NCBI GenBank assembly: GCA_035513995.1
Contig: DATKBL010000144.1
Span: 1 to 9,484, forward strand
DNA: 9,484 nt
Reading direction: 5' to 3'
Source: DASUTW01 sp035513995
GTDB lineage: Bacteria > Actinomycetota > UBA4738 > CALAEC01
The notes under the pieces were generated by a model, which made no database searches, was not told the origin of the DNA, and saw only the letters and a program-made list of their open reading frames with translations. A program made the position numbers and the translations under genes. Positions 7,185 to 9,484 of the stretch are shown in pieces. Positions within the stretch are counted from its first letter, which is position 1, and each line of letters starts with the position of its first letter.

Positions 7185-7189
7185 AGCAT
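7161..7189 (+). promoter_or_regulatory. Sigma-70-type promoter behind aspS
   Basis: TTGAAC (7161-7166), a 17-base spacer and TAGCAT (7184-7189) make the best-spaced promoter in the window: the first four -35 bases are consensus and the -10 fits TANNNT. Transcription would start near 7195-7197, giving either a rarA mRNA with a leader of roughly 187 bases or a separate short RNA. Confidence 0.5.
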
Positions 7190-7218
7190 CGGGAGTGGCG
7201 GGGAACCGGCCCTGGTTC

Positions 7219-7231
7219 CGTTGGACCAACG
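7219..7231. promoter_or_regulatory. 13-base dyad CGTTGGACCAACG, possible operator
   Basis: Two perfect 6-base half-sites flank a central A, about 25-35 bases downstream of the predicted start of the 7161-7189 promoter. As RNA the one-base loop would be strained, so a DNA-binding role is more natural than a hairpin. It does not match a regulator site I know. Confidence 0.25.
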
Positions 7232-7333
7232 TCTTAGAGATCCGGGAGCCCGGCTCCGGTGGTGGAGCAGCGCCCCCTCGTCGGGGCACTCGAAGCGGCC
7301 GGGAGGGCACCCACCTGCGTGAGCAGGCCCATC

Positions 7334-7352
7334 GGAAAAGGGACAGGTCCCC
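7334..7352 (+). repeat. REP-like motif GGAAAAGGGACAGGTCCCC
   Basis: The core GGGAC-AG-GTCCC is an inverted repeat preceded by an A-run. The string recalls dispersed intergenic sequences of the form AAAAGGGGACAGGT seen, from memory, beside or away from REP-associated (Y1/IS200-like) transposases in many bacteria. Only one copy is present, and no transposase is nearby. Confidence 0.25.
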
Positions 7353-7370
7353 GCCTCCCTCTCGACCGCC

Positions 7371-7376
7371 TACGAT
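7371..7376 (+). promoter_or_regulatory. -10 element of a leaderless rarA promoter
   Basis: TACGAT is followed by six bases (GGCGCC) and then ATG 7383, so transcription would begin at or beside the start codon. There is no ribosome-binding site in front of ATG 7383, which fits leaderless translation. No good -35 box is visible at 16-19 bases. Confidence 0.5.
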
Positions 7377-7382
7377 GGCGCC

Positions 7383-8555
7383 ATGGCCCAGGAGCCGCTC
7401 GCCGCGCGGATGCGCCCCCGGACCCTCGAGGATGTCGTGGGGCAGCGCCACCTGCTCGGCGAGGGAAAGGCGCTCGCCGCGCTCGTCGGGGCCGACCACC
7501 TCCCCTCCATCGTTCTGTGGGGGCCGGCCGGCACGGGGAAGACGACCCTGGCCCACCTGCTGGCCCGGGCGGTCGGCGCGGAGATGGTCCAGCTCTCGGC
7601 GGTCTCCTCGGGGGTGGCCGACGCTCGAAAGGTGCTCGAGTCCTCGCGCGGGGGCATGCTCCAGACGGTGCTGTTCGTGGACGAGGTCCACCGGTGGTCG
7701 AAGTCCCAGCAGGACGTGCTCCTGCCCGGGGTCGAGGCGGGCGACGTGACCTTCATCGGAGCCACGACCGAGAACCCGTACTTCTCGCTCGTCTCGCCCC
7801 TGCTCAGCCGGTCGCTGCTGCTCCGGCTCGAGCCGCTGACCGAGGAGGACGTGCGGTCGATCCTGGAGCGCGCGATCGACGACGAGCGGGGGCTCCCCGG
7901 AGCGAAGGTCGAGGACGAGGCGCTGAGCTACCTCGCCGAGACGGCCGGCGGCGATGCGCGCCTGGCCCTGTCGGGGCTCGAGGCGGCAGCGCGCGTCGCC
8001 GCCGGCCGTCTCGTCACCAAGGAGATGGCCGAGGACGTCGTTCAGCGGCGCGGGCTCGTCTACGACCGCGACGAGCACTACGACGTCATCTCGGCCTTCA
8101 TCAAGTCGATGCGAGGCTCCGACCCCGACGCGGCCCTCTTCTGGCTGACCCGCATGCTCGAGGCGGGGGAGGACCCCCGCTTCATCGCCCGCCGCATGGT
8201 GATCTTCGCCTCCGAGGACGTGGGGCTGGCCGATCCCGCGGCCCTCCAGGTGGCCGTGGCGGCGGCGCACGCCGTCGAGCTCGTCGGCCTGCCCGAGGTC
8301 CGCCTGAACCTCGGCCACGCCGCCGCCTACCTGTCGAAGGCCCCGAAGTCGAATGCCGTCATCCGGGCGCTGGGGAAGGCCGACGAGGCCCAGCGGCGGG
8401 CAGGGCGGGTGCCCGGCCACCTCCGCGACGCGCACTACGCAGGTGCGAAGGATCTGGGACACGGCGAGGGGTACGCCTACCCGCCGGGCGATCCGGAGGG
8501 CGCGAAGGGCCAGCGCTACCTCCCGGAGGGGGTCGAGGGCGGGTTCCTCGAGTAG
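7383..8555 (+). CDS. rarA: Replication-associated recombination protein A (RarA/MgsA), AAA+ ATPase
   Basis: RarA, relative of eukaryotic WRNIP1/Mgs1, is a clamp-loader-like AAA+ ATPase that acts at stalled replication forks and DNA gaps as a tetramer. Visible motifs are Walker A GPAGTGKTT (47-55), Walker B LFVDEVHRW (97-105), sensor 1 GATTEN (126-131), the arginine finger R143 in LLSR, and sensor 2 GGDARLALSGLE (189-200, R193). The C-terminal MgsA tetramerisation region has DVISAFIKSMRGSDPDAAL (234-252), ASEDVGLADP (276-285) and APKSNA (320-325). At 390 residues it is shorter than E. coli RarA (about 447) but all motifs are complete. It has its own leaderless promoter and possibly a second one at 7161-7189. 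In actinobacteria rarA commonly lies between aspS and alaS, as here, so position says little about function. Confidence 0.96.
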   Translation: MAQEPLAARMRPRTLEDVVGQRHLLGEGKALAALVGADHLPSIVLWGPAGTGKTTLAHLLARAVGAEMVQLSAVSSGVADARKVLESSRGGMLQTVLFVDEVHRWSKSQQDVLLPGVEAGDVTFIGATTENPYFSLVSPLLSRSLLLRLEPLTEEDVRSILERAIDDERGLPGAKVEDEALSYLAETAGGDARLALSGLEAAARVAAGRLVTKEMAEDVVQRRGLVYDRDEHYDVISAFIKSMRGSDPDAALFWLTRMLEAGEDPRFIARRMVIFASEDVGLADPAALQVAVAAAHAVELVGLPEVRLNLGHAAAYLSKAPKSNAVIRALGKADEAQRRAGRVPGHLRDAHYAGAKDLGHGEGYAYPPGDPEGAKGQRYLPEGVEGGFLE

Positions 8556-8570
8556 GTTTCGGCCGAGCGC

Positions 8571-8595
8571 GTCGCCGCGGGTATGATGTGGCGAC
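8571..8595. promoter_or_regulatory. Promoter of the DUF948 unit with inverted repeat around the -10 box
   Basis: TATGAT (8582-8587) is a good -10 element; the -35 region (TTCGGC, 8558-8563) is poor. Perfect 6-base arms GTCGCC (8571-8576) and GGCGAC (8590-8595) bracket the -10 box and reach the expected transcription start near 8594. The repeat could be an operator or chance. The leader would be about 19 bases and includes the AAGGAG used by the next gene. Confidence 0.4.
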
Positions 8596-8612
8596 CCCGA
8601 CCAAGGAGCGAG

Positions 8613-8969
8613 ATGTCCGCGGGTGACTGGGCGCTGATCGTGCTGGCCGTCTTCTGGGCGGTCCTCGTGGTGTTCCTCGCGCTCGTGCTGGTCCAGATGG
8701 TCCGCGTGCTCGAGAGCACGAAGATCCTGATCGACGGGATCCGCAGCGAGACCGTCCCTCTCCTCGGCGAGGTCACGAACTCGGTCAAGGGCGTGAACCG
8801 CGAGCTCGACCGGGTCGACGAGATCGTCGTCTCCGCGGCCGGGATCACCAAGTCGGTGGAGCGGGTTACCACGGTGGTCGAGAAGGCCGTCTCCAACCCC
8901 CTCGTGAAGGCGATCGCCTTCGGCGCGGGGGCGTCCAAGGCGCTGAAGCGCCTGCGGGGATCGTCGTGA
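8613..8969 (+). CDS. DUF948-family single-pass membrane protein
   Basis: The product has 118 residues. One membrane helix (about 7-28, WALIVLAVFWAVLVVFLALV) sits at the N-terminus with no cleavage site. It is followed by a long amphipathic region (about 32-92) rich in E, V, T and R that should form a coiled coil or helix, and a basic end (KALKRLRGSS). This layout and the position ahead of alaS match the actinobacterial DUF948 family, whose function is unknown. I start at ATG 8613, preceded by AAGGAG at 8603-8608. An in-frame ATG at 8583 would add ten polar, arginine-rich residues, but it lies inside the -10 element TATGAT and is unlikely. The next gene overlaps its stop codon as GTGA, so the two proteins are probably made together. 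Confidence 0.85.
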   Translation: MSAGDWALIVLAVFWAVLVVFLALVLVQMVRVLESTKILIDGIRSETVPLLGEVTNSVKGVNRELDRVDEIVVSAAGITKSVERVTTVVEKAVSNPLVKAIAFGAGASKALKRLRGSS

Positions 8970-9196
8970 AGCGCGCGTTCTGGTTGGCGATGGGCCTCGG
9001 CGCCGGCGTGACCGGCGCGGTGATGCTCTCGCGGTGGATGCGGCGCCAGCAGGAGCGCCTCTCGCCGGCCAATATCGGCGCGCAGATGGGGGAGACCGCC
9101 CGCGATCTCGGCCAGCTGGTTCGGACCTCGCTCGAGGAAGGCCGCGAGGAGATGCGGCGTGTCGAGGCCGAGATCCGCTCCTCGCTGGACCAGTAG
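8966..9196 (+). CDS. Small membrane-anchored protein, conserved actinobacterial hypothetical
   Basis: A 76-residue protein with a glycine- and alanine-rich hydrophobic N-terminal helix (about 4-22), then a basic patch (RWMRRQQER, 23-31) and a charged helix (about 40-74, EEGREEMRRVEAEIRSSLD). The GTG start at 8966 overlaps the DUF948 stop codon by four bases and has GGGGA at 8956-8960. In Streptomyces a small protein labelled DUF6167 sits in this same place between a DUF948 gene and alaS. This may be its counterpart, but that link rests on position and general shape only. No catalytic residues are seen; a structural partner of the DUF948 protein in the membrane is a reasonable guess. A hairpin spans its stop codon. 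Confidence 0.78.
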   Translation: MKRAFWLAMGLGAGVTGAVMLSRWMRRQQERLSPANIGAQMGETARDLGQLVRTSLEEGREEMRRVEAEIRSSLDQ

Positions 9197-9204
9197 GCCT
9201 GGTC
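9188..9204 (+). terminator. Small hairpin spanning the stop codon ahead of alaS
   Basis: GACCAG (9188-9193) and CTGGTC (9199-9204) form a perfect 6-bp stem with the loop TAGGC, which holds the TAG stop codon. It is the weakest of the four stop-codon hairpins in the window and lies where the alaS -35 region should be. It may be a terminator, a regulatory site or chance. Confidence 0.3.
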
Positions 9205-9212
9205 GCCCCGGC

Positions 9213-9218
9213 TAGACT
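9213..9218 (+). promoter_or_regulatory. -10 element of a leaderless alaS promoter
   Basis: TAGACT is followed by six bases (TGCCCC) and ATG 9225. No ribosome-binding site precedes the ATG. Spacing matches the MBL gene and rarA. No clear -35 box is visible at 16-19 bases. Confidence 0.5.
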
Positions 9219-9224
9219 TGCCCC

Positions 9225-9484
9225 ATGAAAGGAGCCGAGGTCCGCCGCCGCTTCCTGCGGCACTTCGAGGAACGGGGACACACGATCGTGCCCTCCTCGT
9301 CCCTGATCCCGAACGATCCAAGCCTGCTGCTGACGACGGCGGGGATGGTCCAGTTCAAGCCCTACTTCCTCGGGGAGCAGAATCCCCCGTACCCGCGGGC
9401 GGCCAGCGCGCAGAAGTCGTTCCGGACCACCGACATCGACCTCGTGGGGCACACCGACCGCCACCTCACGTTCTTCGAGATGCT
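9225..9484 (+). CDS. alaS: Alanyl-tRNA synthetase, N-terminal part, cut by window end
   Basis: AlaRS, class II, charges tRNA-Ala by recognising its G3:U70 base pair and edits mis-attached Ser and Gly. Only the first 86 codons are present, from the N-terminal catalytic domain. They show the standard opening: RRRFLRHFEERGHT (7-20), SSLIPNDPSLLLTTAGMVQF (25-44), KPYFLG (45-50), then QKSFRTTDIDLVGHTDRHLTFFEM (63-86). Where many bacterial enzymes have QKCxRTxDI the second residue after QK region is SF rather than CV, and GHTDRH replaces the common GxTxRH; both look like normal variation. ATG 9225 is the family start and is leaderless. The neighbouring dtd product clears Gly-tRNA-Ala, so the two activities complement each other although the genes are in separate units. 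Confidence 0.95.
   Translation, partial: MKGAEVRRRFLRHFEERGHTIVPSSSLIPNDPSLLLTTAGMVQFKPYFLGEQNPPYPRAASAQKSFRTTDIDLVGHTDRHLTFFEM

Larger units (their letters stand above)
7190..7370 (+). other. Non-coding spacer before rarA with several hairpins
   Basis: I find no convincing gene in the 237 bases between aspS and rarA. This part contains: GGAACC/GGTTCC (7202-7207/7214-7219); the dyad 7219-7231; GGAGC/GCTCC extended by CC/GG (7242-7259); AGCGCCCC/GGGGCACT with one mismatch (7269-7290); CCTGC/GCAGG closed by a GTGA tetraloop of GNRA type (7314-7327); and GGGAGG/CCTCCC (7301-7306/7354-7359), which could enclose the last of these. It could be a 5' leader or a small RNA. Such helices also arise by chance in GC-rich DNA, and I recognise no known RNA family. 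Confidence 0.35.

Noticed and set aside
7202..7219. SOS (LexA) box in front of rarA
   Set aside because: GAAC and GTTC are present but eight bases apart; the Gram-positive/actinobacterial box needs GAAC-N4-GTTC.
7258..7290. T-box-like string (GGTGGTGGAGCAGCG followed by CCCCCTCGTC)
   Set aside because: The conserved GGTGGNACCGCG core is not matched, there is no room for a stem I with specifier loop after aspS, and the next gene is rarA, not a synthetase.
7146..7382. tRNA or other known RNA gene in the aspS-rarA spacer
   Set aside because: No T-arm consensus with a matching stem on either strand (TTCGAGT on the minus strand is not flanked by complementary arms), and no recognisable SRP RNA, tmRNA, RNase P or 6C RNA motif.
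7195..7749. GTG-started frame (MAGNRPWFRWTNVLEI...) just after the TAGCAT element, a possible leaderless gene
   Set aside because: The first 20 residues look plausible, but the rest is Arg/Pro/Ser-rich and it overlaps rarA by 367 bases in another frame. rarA is certain.
8583..8612. ATG 8583 as start of the DUF948 protein
   Set aside because: It lies within the -10 element TATGAT and lacks a ribosome-binding site; ATG 8613 has AAGGAG.
4917..9464. An open frame of more than 1500 codons on the minus strand opposite hisS, aspS, rarA and the following genes
   Set aside because: It lies fully antisense to well-supported genes, crosses several intergenic gaps, is low-complexity (R, G, P, L, E, H rich) and has no recognisable domain. 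Long stop-free antisense frames are expected from GC-rich codon use.
1..9484. Mobile elements, CRISPR arrays, defence genes or recent transfer
   Set aside because: No transposase, integrase, direct-repeat array or attachment site was seen; all genes are standard chromosomal ones on one strand with uniform composition.

Overview
The window is GC-rich (about 70% by eye), densely packed, and has every gene on the + strand. It is a core, housekeeping stretch of an actinobacterial-type chromosome. The order is antiporter tail, apt, rel, dtd, metallo-hydrolase, hisS, aspS, rarA, DUF948 protein, small membrane protein, alaS. This matches the conserved apt-rel-(glyoxalase-II-like)-hisS ... aspS-rarA ... 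alaS neighbourhood known from Actinomycetota such as Mycobacterium and Streptomyces. Here dtd sits where mycobacteria carry a peptidyl-prolyl isomerase gene. Several genes also look leaderless, with a TANNNT element a few bases before the start codon, which is common in Actinomycetota. I cannot place the organism below phylum; a deep-branching or uncultured class is possible.

I read six transcription units. Unit 1 is the end of a CPA2-type cation:proton antiporter (to 182). Unit 2 is apt, rel and dtd (223-3483): purine salvage, (p)ppGpp metabolism and D-aminoacyl-tRNA clearance. Unit 3 is an MBL-fold hydrolase, hisS and aspS (3515-7145), whose genes overlap at their stop and start codons. Unit 4 is rarA (7383-8555), behind a 237-base gap with a good promoter and several hairpins. 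Unit 5 is a pair of small single-pass membrane proteins (8613-9196). Unit 6 is alaS (from 9225, cut by the window end).

The genes share a theme of translation supply and quality control: three aminoacyl-tRNA synthetases, the D-Tyr/Gly-tRNA deacylase, and the stringent-response enzyme that senses uncharged tRNA. Apt and Rel both bear on purine nucleotide pools. RarA acts at stalled replication forks and is a separate unit.

I see no mobile element, CRISPR array, tRNA, rRNA or defence system, and no sign of a new multi-gene system. The points worth a second look are smaller: a probable CTG start for dtd overlapping the rel stop codon; an unusual Pro-Asn in the Dtd signature motif; GC-rich hairpins over or beside the stop codons that end transcription units, some overlapping the next promoter; three leaderless starts; a structured aspS-rarA spacer with its own promoter; and residues in AspRS suggesting a non-discriminating enzyme.
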